NCBI RefSeq assembly: GCF_003951315.1
Contig: NZ_QLJH01000004.1
Coordinates: 166,201-230,200 of the forward strand
DNA from: Sphingomonas sp. S-NIH.Pt15_0812
Lineage (GTDB): Bacteria; Pseudomonadota; Alphaproteobacteria; Sphingomonadales; Sphingomonadaceae
Reading direction: 5' to 3'
DNA length: 64,000 nucleotides
Below the pieces are notes generated by a model. That model had not been told where the DNA came from. It saw only the letters and a program-made list of their open reading frames with translations, and made no database searches. A program made the position numbers and the translations under genes. Positions within the stretch are counted from its first letter, which is position 1; each line of letters opens with the position of its first letter. Of this stretch, positions 39,341-48,411 are shown piece after piece.

Positions 39341-39379
39341 CGGCTCCGCCCCGGAAAGGGGGGAAACGGGACGGAGCCG
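39341..39379 (-). terminator. Long hairpin after the DUF4142 gene
   Basis: Arms 39341-39353 and 39367-39379 pair over 13 bases with one G-T pair. It lies between the DUF4142 stop and the exonuclease start. No T-run follows on the minus strand, so termination would not be classical. Confidence 0.4.
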
Positions 39380-39428
39380 AGCTTGGGAACGGGCGGGCGG
39401 GCGGATCGGTTCCGCAGCCCGCCGGCCA

Positions 39429-39911
39429 TTACATCGCCTGGAGTTCGGTCAGATGCGTCTGCACCACCGGTGCGATCTGCCCGGCGACCATCTTCAGCGG
39501 CGCGGACGTGCCATTGGCGGCATAGCCCTGGTGCAGCGTCAGCGCACGCTGGTGCGCCGCCTTCTGCTGGGTCACGTAGAGTGAATCGCGTGCCGTGCCC
39601 TTGGCCGCCCGGAGCGCCGCGACGTCGCGTGCGCCCATCGCGTCGAGCTTGGGCGCCGGCACGGTGATGCCGGCCTTGGCGGCGGCGGCCTTCACATCGG
39701 CGGTGCTCTTGGTATGGTCGCGGACCATCATCTGCGCGAACTGCCGCAACTTGGCGTTCTTGCTCGTCGCCAGCACCAGCTGGCTGGACGTCTTCTCATA
39801 GAGATCGCCCGCACCCGCCTTGGTGACGAAGGTGGTCGGCGACACCGCCTGCGCCGACACGGCGGCGGGGGTCAGCGCGACGATGGCGGCAAGCGTGATG
39901 GATCGGATCAT
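39429..39911 (-). CDS. DUF4142 family exported protein
   Basis: 160 residues with a signal peptide (to about 22, ending VSAQA). The mature part is a ferritin-like helical bundle: TFVTKAGAGDLYEKTSSQLVLATSKNAKLRQFAQMMVRDHTKSTADV, the usual DUF4142 pattern, with QMMVRDH as the best-conserved element. Such proteins are periplasmic and often stress-linked. A perfect FNR-type box lies 95 bases upstream. Confidence 0.92.
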   Translation of the reverse strand: MIRSITLAAIVALTPAAVSAQAVSPTTFVTKAGAGDLYEKTSSQLVLATSKNAKLRQFAQMMVRDHTKSTADVKAAAAKAGITVPAPKLDAMGARDVAALRAAKGTARDSLYVTQQKAAHQRALTLHQGYAANGTSAPLKMVAGQIAPVVQTHLTELQAM

Positions 39912-40223
39912 GGTGGCTCTCCTATTGGCCTAGCTGCTCGCCCAAGCGCGCCAAATCACGCGGCGTTCCCGACAGGAGGAGGATTTGACCAGAGATTGGA
40001 GCAACTTGATTGCGATCAATCGGATTTTTGACAGATCGGATCCATCCGCTTCCACCAATTGTCAGAAGAGAGGCAATCCAAAGATCACGACATCATCCCG
40101 GCGACGGCGCGCCCTGCGCAAGGAGTCGACGGTCCACTTCCCTCCACCTCGCCTGAGGCCGGAGGGATAAGGCGTTTCGAGTCGAACCCCCGGGTCGTAT
40201 CTTGGCCCGGTCGCGCCGCCCCT
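39912..40223. other. 312-base non-coding region
   Basis: No supported gene between DUF4142 and the lipoprotein stop. It holds the FNR-type box at 40006-40019 in an AT-richer patch. A GGAAC at about 39970 on the minus strand, with CGCTT 16 bases on, is a poor match to an EcfG promoter. Confidence 0.5.
40006..40019. promoter_or_regulatory. Perfect FNR/FixK-type box TTGAT-TGCG-ATCAA
   Basis: All ten defined bases of TTGAT-N4-ATCAA are present. A match is expected less than once in 64 kb by chance. The nearest gene it could control is DUF4142 on the minus strand, 95 bases away. No plus-strand gene follows within reach. Confidence 0.5.
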
Positions 40224-40811
40224 TTAGCGGCCCACCCAATCGGCGATCTGCGTCGCCACCTGGTTCGCCGCCTGGTTCAGCGCCGGGCCGGCCGATTCGG
40301 CATCGATCGCCGCCACGGGCACCTGTGCCTCGAACCGGCGAGTCTCGGTGCCGCTCTGCCCGGCGCGCGAGAGGGTGGCGTCATAGGCGACCACCGCCTG
40401 GCGCCCGGTCGCGTCCAGGCCGAAGCGGCGGAGCGTACCGCCCAGTTGGTCGTTGGCCCCTCCCACCGCCTGCACGGGCGTGATGACGACCCGGCCGGTA
40501 CGCGCCGCCAGCGTATCCGACACCAGCCGCGCGAACAGCCGCGCCGGCGGTTCCGACCATTGCGCGTCCTTCACATAGGCGAGCGTGGTCGGCGTCACCT
40601 CCACCGGCACGCGGGCGGTGGCCAGCGCCGCCGCGCTGCCCGGCACGTCGACCACGATGGCACGGGCGGTGGCCGAGTCGCGCACCTGGCCGACCGGCAC
40701 CACGGCATCGCTGGTCAGGACCAGCAGCGACTTGGGCGGCTTGGCCCCGAAGCTGACGCAGCCGGCCAGCGGCAGCGTCGCGGCGCAGATCAGGAGAGCG
40801 GCTCTGTTCAT
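40224..40811 (-). CDS. ABC-type transport auxiliary lipoprotein (PqiC/MlaD-linked)
   Basis: 195 residues from ATG 40811 with GAGGATCG upstream. The lipobox is PLAGC (C18). The mature domain, with KSLLVLTSDAVVPVG, EVTPTTLAYVKDAQWSEPPARLFARLVSDTLAAR and a C-terminal RFEAQVPVAAIDAESAGPALNQAANQVATQIADWV, resembles the outer-membrane lipoprotein partner of MCE transporters. It lies eight bases after the mlaD-like gene and closes the Mla operon. Confidence 0.85.
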   Translation of the reverse strand: MNRAALLICAATLPLAGCVSFGAKPPKSLLVLTSDAVVPVGQVRDSATARAIVVDVPGSAAALATARVPVEVTPTTLAYVKDAQWSEPPARLFARLVSDTLAARTGRVVITPVQAVGGANDQLGGTLRRFGLDATGRQAVVAYDATLSRAGQSGTETRRFEAQVPVAAIDAESAGPALNQAANQVATQIADWVGR

Positions 40812-40819
40812 GGCGATCC

Positions 40820-41782
40820 TCACTTGCCCTTATAGTCCGGCAGCTTCTGCGCGCCGATCAGCGAGCTGGCCCCCTGCTGGTCGACCTTTTCCGCCACGGC
40901 GGACAGGGCGGTGGCGGTGGTGCGCAGGTCGCGGATCAGGCGGTTCGCTTCCGGCATGGTCTGCTTCGAAAAGGCCTGGAGGCCCGGCCGCGCATCGTCG
41001 ATCGCGGCGTTCAGCGTCTCCGCCGATTGCTGGGCGGACGCGATCGCGCCGTTCAGATTCTGGATGGTCGGCGCGATGTCATTGGCCAGCACCCCGTTGG
41101 TGGTCTGCGCCAGGTCGCCGATCTGCTTCGACGCCTCGCCCGCCTGCTGGATGGCGATCCGCGTCTGCGCCAGCGTCGCCGCGATCTCCGGCCCGCGATC
41201 GGCCAGCGCGTCGGTCAGACGGTTGGTATTGTCCAGAATGCCGGCGATCGACGCCTGGTTGCGGTCGGTCAGCAGGCCGGTCAGCCGCTCGGTCAGCGTC
41301 GACAGCCGCTCCAGCAGCTGCGGCGCGCTGTTCAGGATCGCACCGATGCCGCCTTGCTTGGTCGGGATGACCGGTACGCCATAGGGGCAGACATTGGGAT
41401 TGGGCGGCTCCGGACAGGTGATCGGCCGGGCACCCTTGCGCGCGCCGTCCAGCGAAACGGTGCTGGTGCCGGTGAAGCTGCCGATCACGGTCGCGGTGGT
41501 GCCGTCCAGCACCGGCGTGTCGTCGTTCACGCTGATCCGCACGCGGACATATTGCGGATCGTTCTTCCACAGGGCGATCGACTTCACCTGGCCCGACGGC
41601 ACGCCGGAATAGGTGACCTGCGACCCGCGCGCCAGGCCATCGACCGACTGGCGGAAGAAGATGTCATATTCCTTTTCGGCGGTGCCGCCCAGCCGCGCGA
41701 TCCACACGGTGAACAGCGCCAGCATCGCCAGCAGGATCAGCACGACGGCGCCGACCAGGACGTGGTTCGAACGGGTTTCCAT
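40820..41782 (-). CDS. MlaD-family (MCE) phospholipid-transport protein
   Basis: 320 residues. One N-terminal helix (LVGAVVLILLAMLALFTVWIA) anchors a single MCE domain: YDIFFRQSVDGLARGSQVTYSGVPSGQVKSIALW and VRVRISVNDDTPVLDGTTATV. Then comes a long helical tail with Asn-rich NTNRLTDALADRG and TTNGVLANDIAPTIQNLNGAI, longer than E. coli MlaD (about 180 residues). MCE rings carry lipids between the membranes. Its ATG overlaps the mlaF-like stop by one base. Confidence 0.92.
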   Translation of the reverse strand: METRSNHVLVGAVVLILLAMLALFTVWIARLGGTAEKEYDIFFRQSVDGLARGSQVTYSGVPSGQVKSIALWKNDPQYVRVRISVNDDTPVLDGTTATVIGSFTGTSTVSLDGARKGARPITCPEPPNPNVCPYGVPVIPTKQGGIGAILNSAPQLLERLSTLTERLTGLLTDRNQASIAGILDNTNRLTDALADRGPEIAATLAQTRIAIQQAGEASKQIGDLAQTTNGVLANDIAPTIQNLNGAIASAQQSAETLNAAIDDARPGLQAFSKQTMPEANRLIRDLRTTATALSAVAEKVDQQGASSLIGAQKLPDYKGK

Positions 41783-42696
41783 CAGCCTGTCCTTGTTCCG
41801 GCGGGATCGCTGTCCCGCGCCGCATTGTCGCTGTCGCCGCCTTGCGACGTCTGGTGGGTGGTCCGGGCCGTCACCTCGGTCGGATGGCGATCCATTTCCG
41901 CGTCGAAGTCGAGCCGCTCCTGGCCCGTCGCGGCGGCGCGGCCGCGTGGCCCCTCGAAATATTCGTGGATCCAGGGATGGTCGGTCGCCTTCAGCTCGTC
42001 GATCGTCCCGACCGCGATGACCCGCTTGTCGGCCAGCACCGCCACCCGGTCGCAGATCGCATACAGCGTATCGAGATCGTGGGTGATGAGGAACACGGTC
42101 AGCCCCAAGGTGCGCTGGAGCGACTGGATCAGCGAATCGAACGCCGCCGCGCCGATCGGGTCCAGCCCCGCCGTCGGTTCGTCGAGGAACAGCAATTCGG
42201 GGTCGAGCGCCAGCGCGCGGGCCAGACCGGCGCGCTTCTTCATGCCGCCCGACAGTTCGGCCGGGTATTTCGGACCCGCCTCGGGCGGCAGGCCGGTCAT
42301 CACCACCTTATAGGCGGCGATCTCGTCGAGCAGCGATTGCGGCAGCTCGCGATAGAATTCCCGCAGCGGCACCTGCACGTTTTCCGCAACCGTCAGCGTG
42401 GAGAACAACGCCCCGCCCTGGAACAGCACGCCCCAGCGCTTGCGGATCGCCACCGCCTCGGTTTCCTCGCGGCCGATGGTGGGCTCGCCGAACACGGTGA
42501 TCTCGCCCGCATCGGGGGTCTGGAGGCCGATGATCGAGCGCATCAGCACCGACTTGCCGGTGCCCGAGCCGCCGACCACGCCCAGGATCTCGCCGCGCCG
42601 GACCTGGAGGTCGAGCTTGTCGTGGATCACCGACTCGCCGAAGCTGTTGCGCAGCCCCTTCACGTCGACCAGGATATCGTTCTTGCGCGTCGGCAT
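41782..42696 (-). CDS. MlaF-like ABC transporter ATPase
   Basis: 304 residues from ATG 42696, which overlaps the permease stop (TGATG). Walker A GGSGTGKS (42-49), Q-loop VLFQGGALFSTLTVAENV, signature LSGGMKKR (148-155), Walker B LLFLDEPTAGLDP and switch His in LITHDL. The GGALFSSLTVxEN segment is typical of MlaF/MKL-type ATPases in MCE transporters. The ~40-residue C-terminal tail after EGPRGRAA is extra and hydrophilic. Confidence 0.95.
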   Translation of the reverse strand: MPTRKNDILVDVKGLRNSFGESVIHDKLDLQVRRGEILGVVGGSGTGKSVLMRSIIGLQTPDAGEITVFGEPTIGREETEAVAIRKRWGVLFQGGALFSTLTVAENVQVPLREFYRELPQSLLDEIAAYKVVMTGLPPEAGPKYPAELSGGMKKRAGLARALALDPELLFLDEPTAGLDPIGAAAFDSLIQSLQRTLGLTVFLITHDLDTLYAICDRVAVLADKRVIAVGTIDELKATDHPWIHEYFEGPRGRAAATGQERLDFDAEMDRHPTEVTARTTHQTSQGGDSDNAARDSDPAGTRTG

Positions 42697-43790
42697 CAGT
42701 CCCAGCCCAGCCAAGTGAAGAACACCGCGAAGAAGGCGTCGAGCACGATCACCAGGAAGATGCCCTGCACCACCGCCGAGGTCGTGCGCAGGCCAACCTG
42801 TTCGGCATCCGCCTCCACCTGCATCCCCTGGAAACACCCCGCCAGCGCGATGATCGCGCCGAACACGGGCGCCTTGATCAGGCCGACATAGAGGTCGGTG
42901 ATCGGCACGACCTCGCGAATGCGGGCGATGAAGGTGATGGGCGGGATCCCCAGCGACACCGCCGCCAGCAGACCGCCGCCGATCATCGCGATCAGCGACG
43001 AATAGAAGCCGAGCAGCGGCATCAGCACGATCGCCGCCAGCGTGCGCGGCACCACCAACGCCTCCATCGGCGATACGCCGATCGTGCGCATGGCGTCGAT
43101 CTCCTCGGTCAGCTTCATCGTGCCGATCTGCGCGGCGAAGGCGGAGCCGGAACGGCCCGCGACCATGATCGCGGTCATCAGCACGCCCAGTTCGCGCAAG
43201 GTCAGCCGGCCTACCAGGTTGATCGTGAACACTTCCGCGCCGAACTGGCGAAGCTGCACCGCGCCCTGTTGCGCGATGACGATGCCGATCAGGAAGCTCA
43301 TCAGCCCGACGATCGCCAGCGCGGCGACGCCGACCGTCTCGAATTCATGCACCACCGCGTTGAAGCGGAAGCGGCGCGGGTGGCGGATCACGCTGGCGAA
43401 GGCGAGCGTGGTCGAGCCGAGGAAACCGAGCAGCCCGAGCAGCGTGCGTCCCGACTGGACCACCGCGTCGCCGACCTCGCCCAGCACGCGCTGGACGCCG
43501 CTGCCCTGCGATGGACGCGGCACCAGCGGCTTGTCGGCCGCCACCACCTGGTCGAACAGATGCCGGCCGTCCTCGCTCAGCCCCTCGACCCGCGCGTCGT
43601 GCTTGGCGGCGAAGCGGTGGACGATCCAGGCACCGACCGTGTCGATCCGCTCGACGCCGCTCAGGTCCACCGTGGTGACCCGATCGACCTGTTCGAGTCG
43701 CTCGGTCAGGCCGGCAATGCGGGCGAGCGACAGGTCGCCGGTGAACCGGACCGTGCCGTTATCGTCCTGGAACTGCGCGGCATCGTTCAT
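42696..43790 (-). CDS. MlaE-family permease with N-terminal STAS domain
   Basis: 364 residues from ATG 43790; a longer frame would run into the DUF445 gene. The first ~100 residues form a STAS-like domain (VRFTGDLSLARIAGLTERLEQ, TVDLSGVERIDTVGAWIVHRF), i.e. an MlaB function fused to the permease. The MlaE part follows, with VGVAALAIVGLMSFLIGIVIAQQGAVQLRQFGAEVF, MTAIMVAGRSGSAFAAQIGTMKLTEEIDAM and PRTLAAIVLMPLLGFYSSLIAM. It is the first gene of the permease-ATPase-MCE-lipoprotein operon for phospholipid trafficking. Confidence 0.94.
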   Translation of the reverse strand: MNDAAQFQDDNGTVRFTGDLSLARIAGLTERLEQVDRVTTVDLSGVERIDTVGAWIVHRFAAKHDARVEGLSEDGRHLFDQVVAADKPLVPRPSQGSGVQRVLGEVGDAVVQSGRTLLGLLGFLGSTTLAFASVIRHPRRFRFNAVVHEFETVGVAALAIVGLMSFLIGIVIAQQGAVQLRQFGAEVFTINLVGRLTLRELGVLMTAIMVAGRSGSAFAAQIGTMKLTEEIDAMRTIGVSPMEALVVPRTLAAIVLMPLLGFYSSLIAMIGGGLLAAVSLGIPPITFIARIREVVPITDLYVGLIKAPVFGAIIALAGCFQGMQVEADAEQVGLRTTSAVVQGIFLVIVLDAFFAVFFTWLGWD

Positions 43791-43863
43791 CGAACGCACC
43801 CTTGATCGAAATGACGCGTCGCGGCAAGCCGTCCCGACATCGCGATGAACGGTGACGGGGCGC

Positions 43864-45123
43864 TCATAGCAGCATGTCGACGGCATGGATGCCCAGACCG
43901 ACCAGCCCGCCGACCAGCGTGCCGTTTACCCGGATATATTGCAGGTCGCGTCCCACCGCATTCTCCAGGCGGCCGGTGATGGTGGCCGCGTCCCAGCTTC
44001 GCACCGTCTCCGATACCAGCCGGACGATGCCGTCGCCATAATCATGCGTCACGCCCACCGCGGCGCGACGGACGAATCGGTTGATGCGCAGCGCGAGGCC
44101 GCGATCCTGGCGAAGCGTATCGCCGATCTGGCGCAGGACCTCGCCCAATTGCCCGGTCATCGCCGCCTCCGGATCGCGGGCGATGCGCAGCAGCGCGCCG
44201 CGCGCCTGCTCCCAAAGGCCGTCGAGCCAGCGCGCCATCGCCGGATTGGCGAGCAGTTCCTCCTTCGCCGCCTCGATCCGCGCGCGGGTGGCGGGATCGT
44301 GCTGCAAGTCCCAGGCGAACCGGTCCAAGCCATCCTCCACCTTCTGCCGCATCGGATGGTCGGGGTCCTCGGCGACGTCGTGGAGCAATTTGTCCAGCCC
44401 GGCGATCAGCTTGTCGGCCAGCGTCTCGTCCAGCCCGGTCCAGCGCAGCACCGCGCCGGCACGCTCGCGCACCATCTGGCGGATCAACGCGTCGTTCGAC
44501 TGCAACAAGCCCGAGGCCCAGCGCGCGCCCGAATCGAGCAACGGCCGGTGCCGCCCCTGCGCCATCATCGCGGTGAGCAACTGGCCCAGGATCGGCGCTA
44601 CCTCCATCTCGCGGATCCGAGTGGCGACCGCGGCCTTCATCATGCCGCCCAGCTTGGCCGGGTCCATCGCCTCCAGCACCTGCGCCACCATGCGCGAGGC
44701 GCCCCGGCGGAAACGGCCGCCCGCCCCCTCGGGCGGATCGGTCAGCCAGCGGGCGGCGGCGGCGGCGACATCGACCCGGCGCATCCGCCGCGCCACCACC
44801 CGCGGCACCAGGAAGTTGGACCGCAGGAAATGGGCGAGCTGGTCGCCGATCCGGTCCTTGTTGCGCGGCACGATCGCGGTGTGCGGGATCGGCAGGCCGA
44901 GCGGGTAGCGGAACAGCGCGGTCACCGCGAACCAGTCCGCCAGCCCGCCGACCATCGCCGCCTCGGCAAAGGCGCGGACGAAGCCCCAGGCCGGGTGCGC
45001 GCCGACCATCAGCCGGCTGACCAGGAACAGCCCCGCCATCGCCACCAGCAGCGCGGTCGCGACCAGTCGCATCCGCACCAGCCCGGCCGGCACTTGGTCG
45101 AGGGACGTGCGCGCGAGTTTCAC
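43864..45123 (-). CDS. DUF445 family membrane protein
   Basis: 419 residues. Two hydrophobic segments are near the N-terminus (VATALLVAMAGLFLVSRLM; WGFVRAFAEAAMVGGLADWFAVTALFR) and one is at the C-terminus. The FAEAAMVGGLADWFAVTALFRYPLGLPIPHTAIVPRNKDRIGDQLAHFLRSNFL stretch is the DUF445 hallmark. The long middle is helical, and the end YIRVNGTLVGGLVGLGIH is conserved. Function unknown. It precedes the Mla operon on the same strand after 73 bases. Confidence 0.93.
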   Translation of the reverse strand: MKLARTSLDQVPAGLVRMRLVATALLVAMAGLFLVSRLMVGAHPAWGFVRAFAEAAMVGGLADWFAVTALFRYPLGLPIPHTAIVPRNKDRIGDQLAHFLRSNFLVPRVVARRMRRVDVAAAAARWLTDPPEGAGGRFRRGASRMVAQVLEAMDPAKLGGMMKAAVATRIREMEVAPILGQLLTAMMAQGRHRPLLDSGARWASGLLQSNDALIRQMVRERAGAVLRWTGLDETLADKLIAGLDKLLHDVAEDPDHPMRQKVEDGLDRFAWDLQHDPATRARIEAAKEELLANPAMARWLDGLWEQARGALLRIARDPEAAMTGQLGEVLRQIGDTLRQDRGLALRINRFVRRAAVGVTHDYGDGIVRLVSETVRSWDAATITGRLENAVGRDLQYIRVNGTLVGGLVGLGIHAVDMLL

Positions 45124-45183
45124 AAGCGTAACAATACCTGAAACGCGTGTTGGTTCACGCCTATTCGGCCCAGCGCCCCTTGC

Positions 45184-48100
45184 CTATTCGGCCGGATGCG
45201 GCCCCTCCTGATAGCCTATCCGGCCCCCCGTATGGCCAAGTTGCGGCCCCGACGGGCCGGCGATGCCGACCACGTCGCTGCCATCGTCGCCGGGGCGATA
45301 GGTGAGCAGGCGGCGGCTGAGTCGCGGCCCGGCCCAGCGCTCGACCCCCACCGCCAGGCTGAAGATCGCGGGCACGATCAGCAGTGTCAGCACCGTCGAC
45401 ACCACCAGCCCGCCGATCACCACCGTGCCCATCGGCGCGCGCGACGAGCTGTCGCCCGACAGCGACAGGGCCGTCGGCACCATGCCCGCCACCATCGCCA
45501 CCGTGGTCATCACGATCGGCTGGGCGCGCTTGTGCCCGGCATCGATGATCGCGCTCAGCGTATCGACGCCCTTGGCCATCTCCTCCAGCGCGAAGTCGAT
45601 GAGCAGGATCGAGTTCTTGGCGACGATGCCGAGCAGCATGAGCAGGCCGATATAGACCGGCATCGAGATCGGCTGCCCCGTCACCCACAGCGCCAGCAGC
45701 CCGCCGAGCGGGGCCAGCATCAGCGAGCCGAGATTGACGAAGGGCGGCAGCACGCGGCGATAGAGCAGCACCAGCACCGCGAAGACCAGGAACACGCCCG
45801 CGATCACCGCGACGATGAAGTTCTGGATCATCTCCGCCTGCCATTTCGACTGGCCGAGCTGCAACTCGCTGACGCCGATCGGCAGGTTCTTCATCGTCGG
45901 CAGCGCATGGATCTCCTTCATCGCCACCGAGCTGACGACGCCGGGCGCGAGATCGGCGCCCAGGGTGATCTGGCGCTGCTGGTTGACGCGGTCGATCTTG
46001 GTCGGGCCGGAGCCCAGGCCGATATCGGCGACCAGGCTGAGCGGCACCGACCCGCCATTCTGGGTCGCCACCGGCAGGTTCTGGATCGTCGACAGGTTCG
46101 CGCGCGCCGACTGGTCGAGCGCGACGCGGATCGGGATCTGCCGGTCGGACAGCGAGAAGCGCGCCGAGTTCTGGTCGATATCGCCCAGCGTCGCGATGCG
46201 GATCGCGCTCGACAACGCCTGCGTCGTCACGCCCAGATTGGCGGCCAGGTCCATGCGCGGACGGATCACGATCTCCGGCCGCTGCATCTGGCCCGACACA
46301 CGCGGCGCGGTGACCGTCTTCAGCCGCGCCATCTCCGCGACGATGCGGTTGGCGGTCTCGCCCAGCTTCACCGGATCGTCGCCGCCCAGCACGATCGTCA
46401 GGTCGCGGCCGCTGGAGCCCCAGCCGAACTGCGACCGGAACGAGACGCGCGCATCCGGGATCTTCGCCAGTTCCGGCGCCAGCTTGCGCTCGAACTCGGT
46501 CGAGGTGACCGTGCGGTCCTTGGACAGGATCGCGGTCACGTTGCCGCTGCCGACGCGGGTGCGGGCATAGACGGAGGTCACCTCCGGCTGGCGGCGCAGG
46601 AAGTCGGCGACCTGGCTGACCACCGCATCGGTCTGCGCCAGCGTCGTGCCGGGCACCATCTCGACCTGCGCGCTCGAATCATCCTCGTCGCGCGTCGGCT
46701 GGAAGGTGGAGGGCAGGATGCCGAACATCGCCAGCGTCATCGCGAAGGAGGCGACACCGATCAGCGTCACCCAGACGCGGTGGTCCAGGAAGCGACCCAG
46801 CCAGCGCTTCGCCCCGCCCTGCGCCCGCCAGGCCGTGCTGCGGCCGCGATCCAGCGTCCAGCGCAGCGTCGCCATGTACCAGTCCATCAACCGCCCCTCG
46901 CCATGGCTGGCATGGCCGAAGGACTTGAGGAAATAGGCCGCGATCATCGGCGTCAGCAGCCGCGCGACCGCCAGGCTCATCAGCACCGCCGCGACCACGG
47001 TCAGGCCGAAATTCTTGAAGAACTGCCCGGCGATCCCCGGCATCAGCCCGACCGGCAGGAACACCGCGACGATCGACATCGTCGTCGCCAACACGGCGAG
47101 GCCGATCTCGTCGGCCGCGTCGATCGACGCCTGATAGGCGTTCTTGCCCATCCGCATGTGGCGGACGATATTCTCGATCTCGACGATCGCGTCGTCGACC
47201 AGCACGCCCGCCACCAGGCTGAGCGCGAGCAGCGTCATGCTGTTCAGATCGAAGCCGAGCAGATCCATGACCCAGAAGGTGGGTATCGCCGACAACGGGA
47301 TGGCCAGCGCCGAAATGAAGGTGGCGCGCCAGTCGCGCAGGAACAGGAATACGACGACGACCGCCAGGATCGCGCCCTCGATCATCGCATGGATCGCGCT
47401 CTTATACTGTTCCTCGGTATAGTCGGTGCTGGTCCAGCGCTGGACGAACTTCACCTTGGGATTGCGCTTCTCCAGCACCTCCAGCTTCTTGACCGCCTCG
47501 TGATAGACGGTGACGTCGGACGCGCCCTTGGCGCGCTGGAAGTCGAAGCTGACCGCCTGGCGGCCGTTCACCGCCGCGCGGCTGCGCTGTTCGGCATAGA
47601 GGTCGCGGACCTGGGCGATGTCGCCCAGACGCACGGTGCGGCCGCCGCCGACCGCGATCTGCGTGTCAGCCAGGTCGTTGGCGTCGTGCGCATTGCCCAG
47701 CACGCGGATCGACTGTTCCGACCCGGCAATCTGCGCACGGCCGCCCGCCGCGTTCAGATTGACCTGGCGCAGCTGCTGGTTGACCTGGCTGGCGGTCAGC
47801 CCCTGGCTCTGCAGCTTGACGGGATCGAGGATGACGCGGATCTCGCGGCTGACGCCGCCATTGCGGTTGACCGTCGCCATGCCGGGCACCGACAGCAGCT
47901 CCTTGGCCACCGTATTGTCGATATACCAGGACAGCTGCTCGACCGTCATGTCGCTGGTGATCGCGGCGAAGCTGGCGATGTCGTTGCCGCTGGTATTGGC
48001 GCGGAACACCTGCGGCTCCAGGATACCCTCGGGCAGGTCGCCGCGGATCTGCGCGATCGCGTCGCGCACGTCGTTGACCGCGCGGTCGATCGGCGTGCCG

Positions 48101-48399
48101 ATCGCGAGCTGGATCACCGTCTGCGACTGGCCCTCGGTCACCGTCGAGTTGATCTCGTCGATGCCCTGGAGGGCGCGCACCGCCGCCTCCACGCGCTGCG
48201 TCACCTGAGTTTCCAGCTCGGTCGGCGCGGCGCCCGGCTGGGCGATGACGACGATCGCGACCGGGAAGTCGATGTCCGGATCGTTGTTCACGTCCATCCG
48301 CATGAAGCTGACGATGCCCGCCAGCGTCAGCGCCAGGAACAGGACGATCGGCGGCACCGGATTGCGGATCGCCCAGGCCGAGATGTTGCGGAAGCTCAT
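45184..48399 (-). CDS. Efflux RND transporter permease subunit
   Basis: 1071-residue inner-membrane pump of the AcrB/HAE1 superfamily. It starts [27 protein letters not shown] and has two tandem halves of six helices with large periplasmic loops. The proton-relay motif [21 protein letters not shown] with Asp-Asp is present; the second half has [16 protein letters not shown]. The [18 protein letters not shown] start and family length place it near the multidrug/metal-independent RND pumps of sphingomonads. It is preceded by its adaptor gene. No outer-membrane TolC-like gene is in the window. Confidence 0.95.
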   Translation of the reverse strand: MSFRNISAWAIRNPVPPIVLFLALTLAGIVSFMRMDVNNDPDIDFPVAIVVIAQPGAAPTELETQVTQRVEAAVRALQGIDEINSTVTEGQSQTVIQLAIGTPIDRAVNDVRDAIAQIRGDLPEGILEPQVFRANTSGNDIASFAAITSDMTVEQLSWYIDNTVAKELLSVPGMATVNRNGGVSREIRVILDPVKLQSQGLTASQVNQQLRQVNLNAAGGRAQIAGSEQSIRVLGNAHDANDLADTQIAVGGGRTVRLGDIAQVRDLYAEQRSRAAVNGRQAVSFDFQRAKGASDVTVYHEAVKKLEVLEKRNPKVKFVQRWTSTDYTEEQYKSAIHAMIEGAILAVVVVFLFLRDWRATFISALAIPLSAIPTFWVMDLLGFDLNSMTLLALSLVAGVLVDDAIVEIENIVRHMRMGKNAYQASIDAADEIGLAVLATTMSIVAVFLPVGLMPGIAGQFFKNFGLTVVAAVLMSLAVARLLTPMIAAYFLKSFGHASHGEGRLMDWYMATLRWTLDRGRSTAWRAQGGAKRWLGRFLDHRVWVTLIGVASFAMTLAMFGILPSTFQPTRDEDDSSAQVEMVPGTTLAQTDAVVSQVADFLRRQPEVTSVYARTRVGSGNVTAILSKDRTVTSTEFERKLAPELAKIPDARVSFRSQFGWGSSGRDLTIVLGGDDPVKLGETANRIVAEMARLKTVTAPRVSGQMQRPEIVIRPRMDLAANLGVTTQALSSAIRIATLGDIDQNSARFSLSDRQIPIRVALDQSARANLSTIQNLPVATQNGGSVPLSLVADIGLGSGPTKIDRVNQQRQITLGADLAPGVVSSVAMKEIHALPTMKNLPIGVSELQLGQSKWQAEMIQNFIVAVIAGVFLVFAVLVLLYRRVLPPFVNLGSLMLAPLGGLLALWVTGQPISMPVYIGLLMLLGIVAKNSILLIDFALEEMAKGVDTLSAIIDAGHKRAQPIVMTTVAMVAGMVPTALSLSGDSSSRAPMGTVVIGGLVVSTVLTLLIVPAIFSLAVGVERWAGPRLSRRLLTYRPGDDGSDVVGIAGPSGPQLGHTGGRIGYQEGPHPAE

Positions 48400-48411
48400 C
48401 GGGATCGCCCC

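Noticed and set aside
39955..39980. GGAAC-N16-CGCTT on the minus strand before DUF4142
   Set aside because: The -10 part differs from CGTT; kept only as a remark.
39980..40060. tRNA-like stretch ending CCACCA
   Set aside because: No T-loop GTTCRANNC, no anticodon stem and no acceptor pairing could be built.
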